From positions 5,328,911-5,392,910 of the forward strand of contig BSQZ01000028.1 of assembly GCA_033239005.1 (NCBI GenBank): a stretch of 64,000 nucleotides of DNA, given 5' to 3'. Source of the DNA: Lamellibrachia satsuma (lineage: Eukaryota > Annelida > Polychaeta > Sabellida > Siboglinidae). This document shows positions 42,362 to 54,295 of this stretch, one piece after another. Position 1 is the first letter of the stretch. Each line of letters begins with the position of its first letter. A program made the translations under genes and the position numbers. The notes beneath the pieces were generated by a model. The model did no database searches, was not told the origin of the DNA, and saw nothing but the letters and a program-made list of their open reading frames with translations.

Positions 42362-44382
42362 GAAATAACCATGTGTAACATTGTTAGCTCGTACACAACA
42401 AGCTGGGGACAACATTGGAAATAACCATGTGTAACATTGTTAGCTCGTACACAACAACCTGGGGACAACATTGGAAATAACCATGTGTAACATTGTTAGC
42501 TCGTACACAACAAGCTGGGGACAACATTGGAAATAACCATGTGTAACATTGTTAGCTCGTACACAACAACCTGGGGACAACATTGGAAATAACCATGTGT
42601 AACATTGTTAGCTCGTACACAACAAGCTGGGGACAACATTGGAAATAACCATGTGTAACATTGTTAGCTCGTACACAACAAGCTGGGGACAACATTGGAA
42701 ATAACCATGTGTAACATTGTTAGCTCGTACACAACAAGCTGGGCACAACATTGGAAATAACCATGTGTAACATTGTTAGCTCGTACACAACAAGCTGGGG
42801 ACAACATTGGAAATAACCATGTGTAACATTGTTAGCTCGTACACAACAAGCTGGGCACAACATTGGAAATAACCATGTGTAACATTGTTAGCTCGTACAC
42901 AACAAGCTGGGGACAACATTGGAAATAACCATGTGTAACATTGTTAGCTCGTACACAACAAGCTGGGGACAACATTGGAAATAACCATGTGTAACATTGT
43001 TAGCTCGTACACAACAAGCTGGGGACAACATTGGAAATAACCATGTGTAACATTGTTAGCTCGTACACAACAACCTGGGGACAACATTGGAAATAACCAT
43101 GTGTAACATTGTTAGCTCGTACACAACAACCTGGGGACAACATTGGAAATAACCATGTGTAACATTGTTAGCTCGTACACAACAAGCTGGGGACAACATT
43201 GGAAATAACCATGTGTAACATTGTTAGCTCGTACACAACAAGCTGGGCACAACATTGGAAATAACCATGTGTAACATTGTTAGCTCGTACACAACAAGCT
43301 GGGGACAACATTGGAAATAACCATGTGTAACATTGTTAGCTCGTACACAACAACCTGGGGACAACATTGGAAATAACCATGTGTAACATTGTTAGCTCGT
43401 ACACAACAACCTGGGGACAACATTGGAAATAACCATGTGTAACATTGTTAGCTCGTACACAACAACCTGGGGACAACATTGGAAATAACCATGTGTAACA
43501 TTGTTAGCTCGTACACAACAAGCTGGGGACAACATTGGAAATAACCATGTGTAACATTGTTAGCTCGTACACAACAAGCTGGGGACAACATTGGAAATAA
43601 CCATGTGTAACATTGTTAGCTCGTACACAACAAGCTGGGGACAACATTGGAAATAACCATGTGTAACATTGTTAGCTCGTACACAACAAGCTGGGGACAA
43701 CATTGGAAATAACCATGTGTAACATTGTTAGCTCGTACACAACAAGCTGGGGACAACATTGGAAATAACCATGTGTAACATTGTTAGCTCGTACACAACA
43801 AGCTGGGGACAACATTGGAAATAACCATGTGTAACATTGTTAGCTCGTACACAACAAGCTGGGCACAACATTGGAAATAACCATGTGTAACATTGTTAGC
43901 TCGTACACAACAACCTGGGGACAACATTGGAAATAACCATGTGTAACATTGTTAGCTCGTACACAACAAGCTGGGCACAACATTGGAAATAACCATGTGT
44001 AACATTGTTAGCTCGTACACAACAACCTGGGGACAACATTGGAAATAACCATGTGTAACATTGTTAGCTCGTACACAACAAGCTGGGCACAACATTGGAA
44101 ATAACCATGTGTAACATTGTTAGCTCGTACACAACAAGCTGGGGACAACATTGGAAATAACCATGTGTAACATTGTTAGCTCGTACACAACAAGCTGGGG
44201 ACAACATTGGAAATAACCATGTGTAACATTGTTAGCTCGTACACAACAAGCTGGGGACAACATTGGAAATAACCATGTGTAACATTGTTAGCTCGTACAC
44301 AACAACCTGGGGACAACATTGGAAATAACCATGTGTAACATTGTTAGCTCGTACACAACAAGCTGGGGACAACATTGGAAAT
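42362..44382. repeat. 56-bp minisatellite, 36 copies
   Basis: The longest array here, about 2.0 kb. The unit contains GAAATAACCATGTGTAACAT, then TGTTAGCTCGTACACAACAA, then GCTGGGGACAACATTG, with no indels. Only two positions vary: AAGCTGGGG (20 units), AACCTGGGG (10) and AAGCTGGGC (6). Confidence 0.98.
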
Positions 44383-44877
44383 GAGTGTATTTTTGTGTGC
44401 TTTTATGTGTTTATCTTTTACATTAGACAAGGTGGTGAAAAAACCATCGTGTGACCCATCTCATTTATCATGCATACCGTGGGGGGACACGGTAGGGGGA
44501 GACACGGTAGGGGGACACGGTGGGGGGACACAGGTAATAAAAATAATACAATAACAAAACAATTTATTTACTGTAATGGGCTGTTTACTAGAGTCTATCC
44601 TTTTCCGAAAAATAACAATAATTTAACGTGAATACAAAACCCTACAAGAAAACTGACCCGGTTTCAAGAACTTGTTTGGCATAAGTGATATAAAAAACCA
44701 TCAGATGACAGCAAACATGACTGGAAAATGGATAATCACTTGGGATAACCACGGAATGTGTCAACGCACCTTAGGAAAGGTGTCAACTAGTCATACCACA
44801 CTAAGTCTTGATGTATAGACCCCTGAGTATCTTGACAGCAAGACCACCACAACTGTCCCACTGGCACACCTACCAGG
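44383..44877. other. FCHSD intron 3, G-rich short repeat
   Basis: GGGGGACACGGTA-type 13-bp repeats, about four copies, lie at 44480-44533; four G-runs make a G-quadruplex plausible. No gene. Confidence 0.6.
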
Positions 44878-45205
44878 GGGCAGCCATGGCCTAGTGGTTA
44901 AGGTGTTGGACTCTAAATTCAAGGGTTGTGAGTTCAAGACTCACACTGGTCACGGTTCGTTTTCGAAGCTTAGGCAATTTCGTTTACCCTACTTTGCCTC
45001 AGTCTACTCAGCTGTAAATGAGTACAAACACTGTTTGGAAGGTACCTGCGATGGACTAGTGTCCCGCCCAGGAGAGTCAGAATAACTGCACTCTAAGTTG
45101 CTTCGCACTATAGAAACCAGGTTTAAGCACTGGCCATATAAGCCTTCATGGCTTCCTAAGGCGTAATGCCTGGGGGATAACTTTACCTTACCTTTACCTC
45201 TGAAA
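44878..45205 (+). mobile_element. tRNA-derived SINE, full-length reference copy
   Basis: The tRNA-like head has box A TGGCCTAGTGG (44887-44897, perfect to the pol III consensus) and box B-like AGTTCAAGACT (44931-44941). A central segment CTCAGCTGTAAATGAGTAC is shared with the SINE at 46214. The 3' body (GCACTGGCCATATAAGCCTT, then AAGGCGTAATGCCTGG) ends in TTACCTTACCTTTACCT. A 5'-truncated copy with target duplication sits at 36518-36665. Confidence 0.88.
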
Positions 45206-46213
45206 TTCCTCACAATAAACCCAGAAAGTTATACAAGTAAATAGCATCCAGGTACAATACCTCTATCGCAGACATGCTCAGTGTTTAACATAGACCCAGG
45301 AAGTTATAAATAACATCCAGGTACAATACCTGTATCGCATAATAAACACAAAAGATTACCATAATGCATCAGATTACCATAATAAATACCTGGTATGCAC
45401 TATCATTATGCATAGGCGTTCTGTACAGCTTAATTTCTGTAGCTTTGGAATGATTTGTTTGATATACAATCCACTGATTCCCCATTTTCACATGGTTTGT
45501 CATCAAACCTCAGAGACAGTGACACCGTTTCCAAGAACACTTTAAAATGTTTTGTTTTCTTTTTTAGCTGTATTATCACTTTTAATTAAATTTTTACACT
45601 AGAAATACTGTAAAGTGATATTTAACACCAGGTAAATATGGCGCTATATAAATATTGTATGTAGTATTATAATGTATTGTATGTAGTATTATAATGTATT
45701 GTATGTAGTATTATAATGTCAGTCAGTATTTTTTAATACAGTGATTTTGACTAACTTACAAATTGTGTAAGGTATTGGTGTGGAGACATGGATACTGACA
45801 ACGACAGTGACACCAACATAACAGTCCTCATGACACAACAGTTCACACAAGCCAACGCACGCTGTTTCTTGATATCACAAGTACTGAGACAGCCAGAGTA
45901 AAAACCTATAAAATAAATTTATTGTTATTATTGTGTTCAGCCATCCAGAGATGACTGTGTCTCGTTCCTCGCCACTTCAAATGGATGACTGCACTAGCAA
46001 GCCTTACTTATTGTATGTGGGTTCAGGATTGAGGAAATCACTTCAATAAACATGCCCTGTGGCCCATACATTCATGCACTGCATGTTTATTGGGCTTTAT
46101 AAGACACATCTGGTGGTTTGTACCAACTCTGTGTGTACATGTATGACGTGATGCTTTTGAGAAATCACCACAACAGGGACCATCACAGCTGACCACAAAA
46201 AGCATTTTGCTAG
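45206..46213. other. FCHSD intron 3, small 22-bp triplicate
   Basis: TATTGTATGTAGTATTATAA is repeated three times at about 45651-45719, right after GGCGCTATATAAATATTG, suggesting tail expansion of a retroposon. No gene. Confidence 0.6.
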
Positions 46214-46530
46214 TGTTGGGCACAGTACCCCAGTGGTTAGAACAGTTGGACTTGTAACCAGGAGGACCAGGGTTCGAGTTGCTGCTGTTTCAAAGCTTGT
46301 GCAAGTTTTTTACTGGACATTACTTCAGTTGACTCAGTTGTGTAAATGAGTGCCTGGCTATAGACAGTGATAGATTATATGTGAACGAATAGTCTTCATG
46401 TAGTAATTACAGCATGGCTGAATGCTTCCCAGAGAAGTGAAGTTGGTGTTGGAATGAACGGGTCTGCCGGGGTTGACCTCTAGAACACTTGGAGCAGTCC
46501 TAGGTACTGTAGATGCTGTGCTACTTACTT
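46214..46530 (+). mobile_element. Diverged tRNA-derived SINE
   Basis: Box A-like TACCCCAGTGGTTAGAAC (about 46224-46241) and box B GGTTCGAGTTG (about 46271-46281) are followed by GACTCAGTTGTGTAAATGAG, then TGCCTGG, the same central block as in 44878-45205. The downstream body differs from that family, so it is a different or much older member. Confidence 0.65.
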
Positions 46531-47503
46531 TATTGTAACAATATCATTAGGTTGATATAATGCCTGTAAATGTCTACATAATAGATATTTTGAAATCCCA
46601 CACATATCCAGATTATCATACATCAATATTTTAGAAATAAATTTAGAAAGTATGGATTATTCAAAAACAGGAAATTTGCTGTACATGATATTCATAACAC
46701 ATGCGACATCTGTTGGCCAAGAATAAACCCACAAATAGTTGATACCTGGAACAAAACTGTTTGTATTGTAGGTAGAGCGTTGTTGCTCTCCTCTGTCCCT
46801 GAAGTCCAGGGTGAGACTGGCAAGGATACCGGTCGTCAACTTTTCTTTTCTTCTTCGACACTGATCCCATATTACTAGATAAATCGGCAAAATCAGTAAA
46901 AAAAAAGAAGATTATTGTGCTTATATTGTTGTTATATCAGTTTTCTGGTGTTCGGAGACTTCTGTCAGTTTGTTGGCATTCAAGGTGATTTCTCATATTG
47001 TTCACCATTATCCTCTGGCTGAAGGTGCTCATGTTTTGTACTTGAAATTGTCTGCCCTATAAATTTAGTCTTCACCAGTCAAATTAAGTTTTTTGCCTAA
47101 TTGAGCTTTCATTGCAGCATGATGTTGTTATTTTCGGCTGCCTCGTGACGTTAAGCTTTCATTTATTTATTATTTCCTGGCTGTATATCGTGACTGTAAG
47201 CCATCACATTTAGTCTTCTGGCACTCCATTCCTGTCTCCAATCATGCTTGAATGCCCCTTGCTTTGTATTGATTTTTATCGATTTGTATTCTGCAGCTGT
47301 GTTATGTTTTCTTTAGATATGCTGCCCTGAGAAATTAATTTATGTGAAAGAGAATTCTGATGCTGCAGGCTGCAGGGTTTGAAGATGTTGTAGTTCTCAT
47401 CTTTGTCCCTGAAGTCCAGGATGAGGCTGGCATTGATATTGTTCTTCAATTTTTGTTTTACTTCTATCACTGGTCCCGTTTCACTGACGTCTCCACGAAC
47501 CGT
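46531..47503. repeat. FCHSD intron 3 containing a pair of ~85-bp direct repeats
   Basis: CTGTCCCTGAAGTCCAGGGT at about 46794, and onward to CGACACTGATCCC, is repeated in diverged form at about 47402-47484 (TTGTCCCTGAAGTCCAGGAT, onward to ATCACTGGTCCC). Both copies are in the same orientation; the second leads directly into the 30-bp array. Source element unknown. Confidence 0.6.
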
Positions 47504-48445
47504 CTCCACTCCCCCCATCCCTTGCTCTCATTCTCCACTCCCCTCTATCCCTCACTCTCATTCCCCACTCCCCCATCCTTCGCTCTCATTCCCCATTCCA
47601 CCTGTCTCTTGCTCTCATTCTCCACTCCCTCCTATCCCTTGCTTTAATTATCCACTCCCTCCTATCCCTTGCTCTCATTCTTGACTCCCTCCTATCCCTT
47701 GCTCTCATTCCTTACTCCCCCCATCCCTCGCTCTAATTCTCCACTCCCTCCTATCCCTTGCTCTCATTCCTTACTCCCCCCTATCCCTCGCTCTAATTCT
47801 CCACTCCCTCCTATCCCTTGTTCTAATTCCCCACTCCCTCCTATCCCTTGCTCTCATTTTCCACTCCCTCCTATCCCTTGCTCTCATTCTCCACTCCCTC
47901 CTATCCCTTGCTCTAATTCTCCACTCCCTCCTATCCCTTGCTCTCATTTTCCACTACCTCCTATCCCTTGCTCTCATTGTCCACTCCCTCCTATCCCTTG
48001 CTCTAATTCTCCACTCCCTCCTATCCCTTGCTCTCAGTCCCCACTCCCTCCTATCCCTTGCTCTCAGTCCCCACTCCCTCCTATCCCTTGCTCTCAGTCC
48101 CCACTCCTCCATCCCTTTCATTCCCCATATCGCTTGCTCTCATTCTCCACTCCTTTCTATTCCTCGCTCTCATTCCCTACTCCCCCATCCCTTGCTCTCA
48201 TTCCTTACTTTCCCCATCCTTCGCTCTAATTCTCCACTCCCTCCTATCCCTCGCTCTCATTCCCAAGTCCCCCATCCCTTGCTCTCATTCTCTACTCCCT
48301 CCTATCCTTTGCTCTCATTCCCCACTTCCCCTATCCCTCGCTCTCATTCCCCACTCCCCCATCCCTTGCTCTCATTCTCTGCTCCCTCCTATCCCTTGCT
48401 CTTAGTCCCCACTCCCCTCATCCCTCACTCTCATTCTCCACTCCC
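47504..48445. repeat. 30-bp pyrimidine minisatellite, about 31 copies
   Basis: Unit contains CTCCCTCCTATCCCTTGCTC and TCATTCTCCA with many variants (TAATT, CAGTCC, CCCCCATCC) and indels, so it is more diverged than the neighbouring arrays. Long homopyrimidine stretch; the + strand ORFs are artefacts. Confidence 0.93.
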
Positions 48446-51400
48446 CTTCCACTCCACCAAATCTCTTTTCACACAGTCCTCCCATCTCAGTCTTGCTCTT
48501 CTCCTGCCCCCAGTAGCAGAATGCGGCTAACAAAGTTCAGATTCTTTTGTAGATTCATATACATGGATTGTCTAACAGTCCAAATTACTACAGCCAGATA
48601 AATCTCATTCTAAACAACTTAAAAATTATTTTTTTAATTTTTATTCCTGGCAACCTGCTCCTTGATGGCACTGCTCAGTGAGAGACCTTTCTTAAGGAAA
48701 TCTAGATATTGGGGAGACATTTCTGGTTGTGGTTCTGATAAATAAATCTATACTCATCGGAGAGACGTTGTCCAGCTGTCTAGATTCAATTAACCCTATC
48801 TTCTCTGTCTCCTCTCTGTCTCGTGGACAGAACCCTAGAGGATATCCCAGTGCAAGACAGATCAGCTAGAAATAGATCTTCCTAGAATTCAATTTCCTAC
48901 CCAGGATGGGAATTATCAGTGCAAACGTTCAGAAAATGACATTTTCCACAATCCCCCCTCCCGACTTAATGTTGTCACATTCTGAATTATCTGTCACTGC
49001 TAGTGGCTTATGTAGAAGTCTTTCAGTTTAGTAATCGATAATATTGTAAATTGCATCTCGTAAGTTGAGAGTTGATAACTAATATGTGGAACAAGGCAAT
49101 TATCATGAAACTAAAGCCAGTACTCGGTACTGGCTTTAGTTGGATTAAGCACAGGTATTTTGTACTGTTGTAAAGGTGCCTATGTTTTGAAATTTTATGT
49201 ATGCCGAATGGATAAAGATGCAGATAAAATATACAACTTCATAAAATTCCACCAAAATAATTAGCGAACCTCATCAGATGTATACTCAAATGTATTCATC
49301 AAATAACTTGTTAAAGTCTCTTAAGACTTTGTAAAAGGAGGGACAATTATTTCACAAGTCAAACTGACCAGAGTCTGTGTGACATGGAAGGTACGAATCG
49401 GTGGTGAGGATGTGATTTTGTGAAACTTAGGTATATATTTGCTGTTTAGGTCAGAAAAATAACATACACAGTGCTTTCAACAGCCAGGTCACTGTGACGT
49501 GCCTGGTTTGTTTGCTGTCTTGCTTTCAGCAGAATTAATGTTCCCAGTTCGCTGAAAATGTTTTCATGACAATTGATTAGAGTGCCTCGCCACTTTGAGT
49601 TAAGACTGGTTGGTAGTGGCCATGCTCGCATTCAAAGCTCCATCATTTGTGGATGACATTTGTGACTTGAATGTGCAAGCACCTTATTATGTACCATGAG
49701 AGTTAGAAAAGCAAAACATGCTTACTTTACCTTGGCTGGCTTATGTCGTCCTGTAAATGTGATGTGATGATTTCCATCCAGTGGTTTTGGTTAAACATAA
49801 AAAATTGAATGAGCAGAGAGAAATATCAGAATTCCATTTTACTGCCAGGCTTTCATGTCATAATTAATGAACGCATGTGTGGATTGACGTAGTGTAGTAA
49901 ATACACACAAGAAATATTTCCAAATAATTTGGATGGTTTCCATTAATTAAATTAAATATATACACCCTGTACAGGTGGATGTACTATGATATATTTGCAA
50001 ATTTGCAATTACATATAAGTATTGTGCTTTCTTGTGCTCTAATCCAGAGTGTGCACGCCATTCAACAGCAGATCATTTTAGCTATACGTTTTTTACATTT
50101 ATGTAAGTATATTACTCGGATTTTTAACAGACATGATGGAAATTTATAGCTGCTAGTGTAAGAACTTAGAAGGCATTCATGACAAATGATGATTTCGGTG
50201 CTGAAATGCATCGTTACTGGCAAAACCATCTGTGTGCAGGAAGTGTACCTTTATTGACCAAACACACCTGATGGTTAGCAAACTTTCCAGAAGACACCTT
50301 TGTCAGCCAACATGATACCCGACTTGGGTGGTCTACCCTTGTTTCAGAGTGGATTGGGGTGGGGCAAAGTAATGCAAGAGAAACCTGCAGGTAATACCAG
50401 ACACCCCATTGTAACCTTGTAATTGGTAGTGGATGTGATCCCGTGGACTTGTGTCTTGGGTGGTCGACCTATATATCTGTGAACAGATATAAAATGTACC
50501 TGGTTACCTTGACAGGTGTATAATGGAACTTCCAGCTGACTTAGGATATTTGTAAATATACACAAATTCCAATAATTCAGAATAATTGGATGTAGGTGCA
50601 TGGGTCGAGGGTCCACTTGGATTAACCACAAAAAACTTTTCTGGTTGAAATTTTGCAGAAAATCCCACCAGATGTAATACCCCAGACAAAATCCAGTGCC
50701 TCTAATTTTCTATGTTTTTGGATAGGGTTGTGTGTGGATGAGGGTAAGTCCTATCCAGTTTTTTTTTACAAAGCCACTAACGTTCTAAAACCACATTTCC
50801 TGTTATGAATGTTCTGCGTTTTTAATAAACCTAGTTTATATATTGATGGCTCAATTAAATTTCACAGTCAAACTGCAGTAATAAACAAGTTTTGGCTGTT
50901 GCAATAATATGACATTGTCATAAATATGTAGAAGTACGGTATATATAAAAACAAAGTTTTCAAGAAGTGTAGTTACAAAATATATAAAAGAATAGCAGTT
51001 TACAGTACTTTGTAATGACAGTGGTTTTTTCCTTTATTTATAGAAATAATTATGAATTCTATAAATTCTTCAATAATATGGACATGGCATGCAGCTGCAG
51101 GCAGTGTGGCTGTTAATAAGGAGTTCACCGTTAGATGGACCAATATAATATTAATTTTAAGGGTGTTATCTATTTAAGTGGAAGGCTTAGCATTGCGGCC
51201 TTGGTACCTCTCTATACCTGGCTGTGTTTTCATTCCTAGTGATTGAAATAAAACAACCCCAATGACGGGCCATATGAATGTGGTATGAATATGTTTACAT
51301 GACCCCTGTACTACACCAGGGGTAGGCAGGTGGTTAGCTCTCATAGAGGGGTTGTCCCAAAATTAAAATGTCAATAGTATGTTAAATCTAAGTTCACATG

Positions 51401-51452
51401 TTGAAACTTCCTCCTCAATTTGATTTTTTGCTTGTCTCGTTTTAACATTATC
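48446..51452. other. FCHSD intron 3, 3 kb with no gene; one perfect hairpin
   Basis: The only distinct structure is the 15-bp perfect inverted repeat at 49109-49141 (AACTAAAGCCAGTAC, loop TCG, GTACTGGCTTTAGTT). Otherwise AT-rich with short open frames lacking recognisable motifs. Confidence 0.55.
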
Positions 51453-51656
51453 TGTGATCAGTCAAAGCTATCTATGCTAATTATTTTGTGATCAGTCAAA
51501 GCTATCTATGCTAATTATTTTTTGATCAATCAAAGCTATCTATGCTAATTATTTTGTGATCAATCATAGCTATCTATGCTAATTATTTTGTGATCAATCA
51601 AAGCTATCTATGCTAATTATTTTGTGATCAATCATAGCTATCTATGCTACTTATTT
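51453..51656. repeat. 34-bp minisatellite, 6 copies
   Basis: Unit contains TGTGATCAATCAAAGCTATC and TATGCTAATTATTT; variants CAGTCAAAG, CAATCATAG and TTTTTTGATC. Confidence 0.93.
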
Positions 51657-52895
51657 TTTTAGTGGGCCAGGTTGAAATTGGGCAAAAATGGCAAAATATT
51701 TTACGACATGATTTTATTATAGGCTTTGTTCCTTTAAAGCCACTAAAACAATTGATTCCTCTCTCCCAGGGAAAATGTGACAGGTGTCCCAATCAACAGG
51801 AAGTCATAGACTTGCTGGTGACAGCTTCCTGACACCCAGAGAGATGACAGATCTATCACTTGTGTTCTGTCATCACAGTTGACATGTTGATGCAGACATG
51901 TTTCTAATCTGTGGCACTATTGCTGGAACTGGTCAAGTGTTAGTGGATGAGTGATAATAGACACTAATTGAAGTTGCTGTCACATATAAGAATAGTAAAT
52001 CTGTGTCTGTATCCATTGGGGGGGGGCTTTTTCTAGAGTCTTGACTGCCCAAATGTGTTTTAATAAACCACAGCGTTTTATAGTTTGACTGTTATCTGTT
52101 TAATTTGAATGTTTAGACTCGAATGTCATGTTGACATTGCAAGAAGCTGAACGACAAGGCTGATATTCATCAACAAATAATGATCAAATTATTTTTATAA
52201 GTTTTGGTTCATTCGTTATGTGGATGGCCAGGCTGTTAGCGTATAGTTTATACTACATAACATGGTTCTTGTAACTTTAACTCCAAACAGCAGTTATACT
52301 GGGCATAGGCAGGTGGCTGGTTTACTTTTGTGTTACTGATGTTGGGGGCAGTACACCTTTCAAGAAATTGAAGAATTATTTGATGGATTATCTGTTTTAT
52401 ATTTCTGGACAAAGGGAAAGTTCTATACTAGGGTGTTTCAGTAATGGAACTTTATTAGCTGGGTGATGTCACACTGTCAGGGCATTCCATTGCACAATAT
52501 GTATATGCATGCCCGCATGCACGCACGCACGCACGCTCGCTCACTCACTCACCACACACACCACTCACACCACACCACACATGCATGTACGCCCTCATGC
52601 ACACACTGTTGGGGAGGGGTGATAAAAAATTTCTTTAAAACAAAATTGATAGAATTCAATGACAGTCCCATACAGGTTGATGATGAGTATTAATTAGTTT
52701 CATTTTATCTTCCTAAGGGTTGTAAGTTTAAAACAAAAATATACAGGTAAATGTAGTAGCGTTTAAAATTTAATAATTACGTAAGACAGTACATTTTAAA
52801 ATGCAGTTAAGATGCATTAAAACAGTGACTTCAGATAAGTTATATAAAAATGTGTGGCTTAGTGAAATAAGAAAGGATTTGGGTGAAATGTACAA
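51657..52895. other. FCHSD intron 3, microsatellite and a small repeat pair
   Basis: 52040-52103 resembles 5036-5100. 52505-52590 is a mixed ACGC / CTCA / CACAC microsatellite. No gene. Confidence 0.55.
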
Positions 52896-53234
52896 TACAG
52901 TATTCGATATATTAAGTGTACATGCCCTAATTAAGTGTACATGCCCTAATTACCGTACACCTCCTTTTTTATTAGCAGATTCCATTATTGTAATTTTGCT
53001 ACTTTTAGTGTAGAACAACTGAAAAGGGTCGCCCGCCATCTGGTGTTAAACAGTTAGCACCATTTTTCAGTTATTCTACACTAGGCACCAAATGGCACCA
53101 CAAGTGTTAAACAGTTACCTTATTATCTAGAGAAACAAATTTTGATGTACGCTTATAAGAACAGATTCCTTGACATTTTTCCATGGCCCAATTTTTTTCA
53201 AGCAAACCGTGCACTTGTTGGGTAGAATACAGTA
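52896..53234 (+). mobile_element. TIR MITE, copy 2 (relative of 7718-8024)
   Basis: Shares GCCATCTGGTGTTAAACAGT, CATTTTTCAGTTATTCTACA, GTGTTAAACAGTTACCTTAT and CCATGGCCCAATTTTTTTCA with copy 1, in the same order and orientation. The left end carries an extra tandem duplication of TTAAGTGTACATGCCCTAA. The terminal inverted repeats are weaker than in copy 1. Confidence 0.7.
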
Positions 53235-53416
53235 TCCATAGGAAGGTTCATTGTCACTGATATGGCTGTTTGACATTTTGTCTAATGTTGCTGATTCCTG
53301 TTATTCCTAGTTTTTGAGTGCCTGACATTTACCAGGTTGTGATGCTGCTGAGTAATGTGACACTTGTTGGTGTGGCCTGTTTGACTCGACAGACTCAGTC
53401 CAGGATGTGGGTGGAT
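53235..53416. other. Short spacer, nothing recognised
   Basis: Unique-looking sequence between the MITE and the TG array. Confidence 0.5.
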
Positions 53417-53518
53417 TGTGTGTACCTGTGTACATGTGTGTGTACCTGTATGTGTACATGTGTGTGTGTGTGTGCCTGTATGTGTACATGTGTGTGTGTC
53501 TGCCTGTATGTGTACATG

Positions 53519-53550
<32 letters not shown>

Positions 53551-54126
53551 TGCATGCCTGTGTGCGTGCGTGTGCGTGTGTGTGTACGTGTGTGTGTGCC
53601 TGTGCCTGTGTGTGTACGTGTGTGTGTGCCTGTGCCTGTGTGTGTACGTGTATGCCTGTGTATGTACGTGTGTGTGTGTGTGCCTGTGTGTGTACGTGTG
53701 TGTGTGTGTGTGTGCCTGTGTGTGTATGTGTGTGTGTGTGTGTGTGTGCCTGTGTGTACATGTGTGTGTGCCTGTGTGTGTACATGTGTGTGTGCCTGTG
53801 TGTGTACATGTGTGTGTGTTTGCCTGTGTGTGTACATGTGTGTGTACCTGTATGTGTACATGTGTGTGTACCGGTATGTGTACATGTGTGTGCGTGTGTA
53901 TGTGTGTGTGTGTGTGTGTGTGTATGTGTGTGTGTGTGCATGCGTGTGTGTGTGCATGCGTGTGTGTACATGTGTGTGTGTGCATGTGTGTGTGTGTACG
54001 TGTGTGTGCGTGTACGTGTGTGTGTACGTGTGTGTGCGTGTACGTGTGTGTGTACGTGTGTGTGTGTGCATCTGTATCTGTGCGTGTGTGTGTGTACATT
54101 TGTGTGTGTGTGTACATGTGTGTACA
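53417..54126. repeat. TG-rich compound array, about 710 bp
   Basis: Alternating purine-pyrimidine (TG)n interrupted by regular TACATG, TACGTG, CCTG and GCATG steps, giving local units such as TGTGTGTGCCTGTGTGTACA. It is open in most frames on both strands, which yields spurious Cys/Val and His/Thr ORFs. Long alternating runs favour Z-DNA. Confidence 0.95.
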
Positions 54127-54146
54127 ACTGTTTAATTTTTTTGTGG

Positions 54147-54295
54147 CATAGTCACCCATCTATTGACAACTTTAATGTTGCATACCTATTTCGAGATTGC
54201 CTAGCTTTTTTGATGCACCTGTGAGCTCAGGTTTTTGAGGATTTAGGCATAATAGAAGTTTTGTAGTTATTATTATTAATATTACACTTTGTATA
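54147..54295 (+). mobile_element. LINE tail (second family), copy C
   Basis: GGCATAGTCACCCATCTATT, then ATTTCGAGATTGCC, then GATGCACCTGTGAGCTCAGG, then GAGGATTTAGGCATAATAG, then an ATTATT tail. This matches copy A (23640-23995) through the 3'UTR. It starts at the edge of the TG array. Confidence 0.7.

Noticed and set aside
42000..42415. Overlapping ORFs with SVSVCASVSMHVSVRV-type peptides
   Set aside because: Imperfect GTGTCA hexamer repeats open several frames; no other support.
44878..44955. Functional tRNA gene
   Set aside because: Box A is perfect, but the acceptor and anticodon stems do not form well and a SINE body follows.
47360..48530. Pro/Ser/His-rich ORFs
   Set aside because: Pyrimidine-rich 30-bp array; several frames open together.
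53282..54224. Seven ORFs of 240-280 codons on both strands (Cys/Val- and His/Thr-rich)
   Set aside because: Produced by the TG-rich array, which is open in most frames on both strands.
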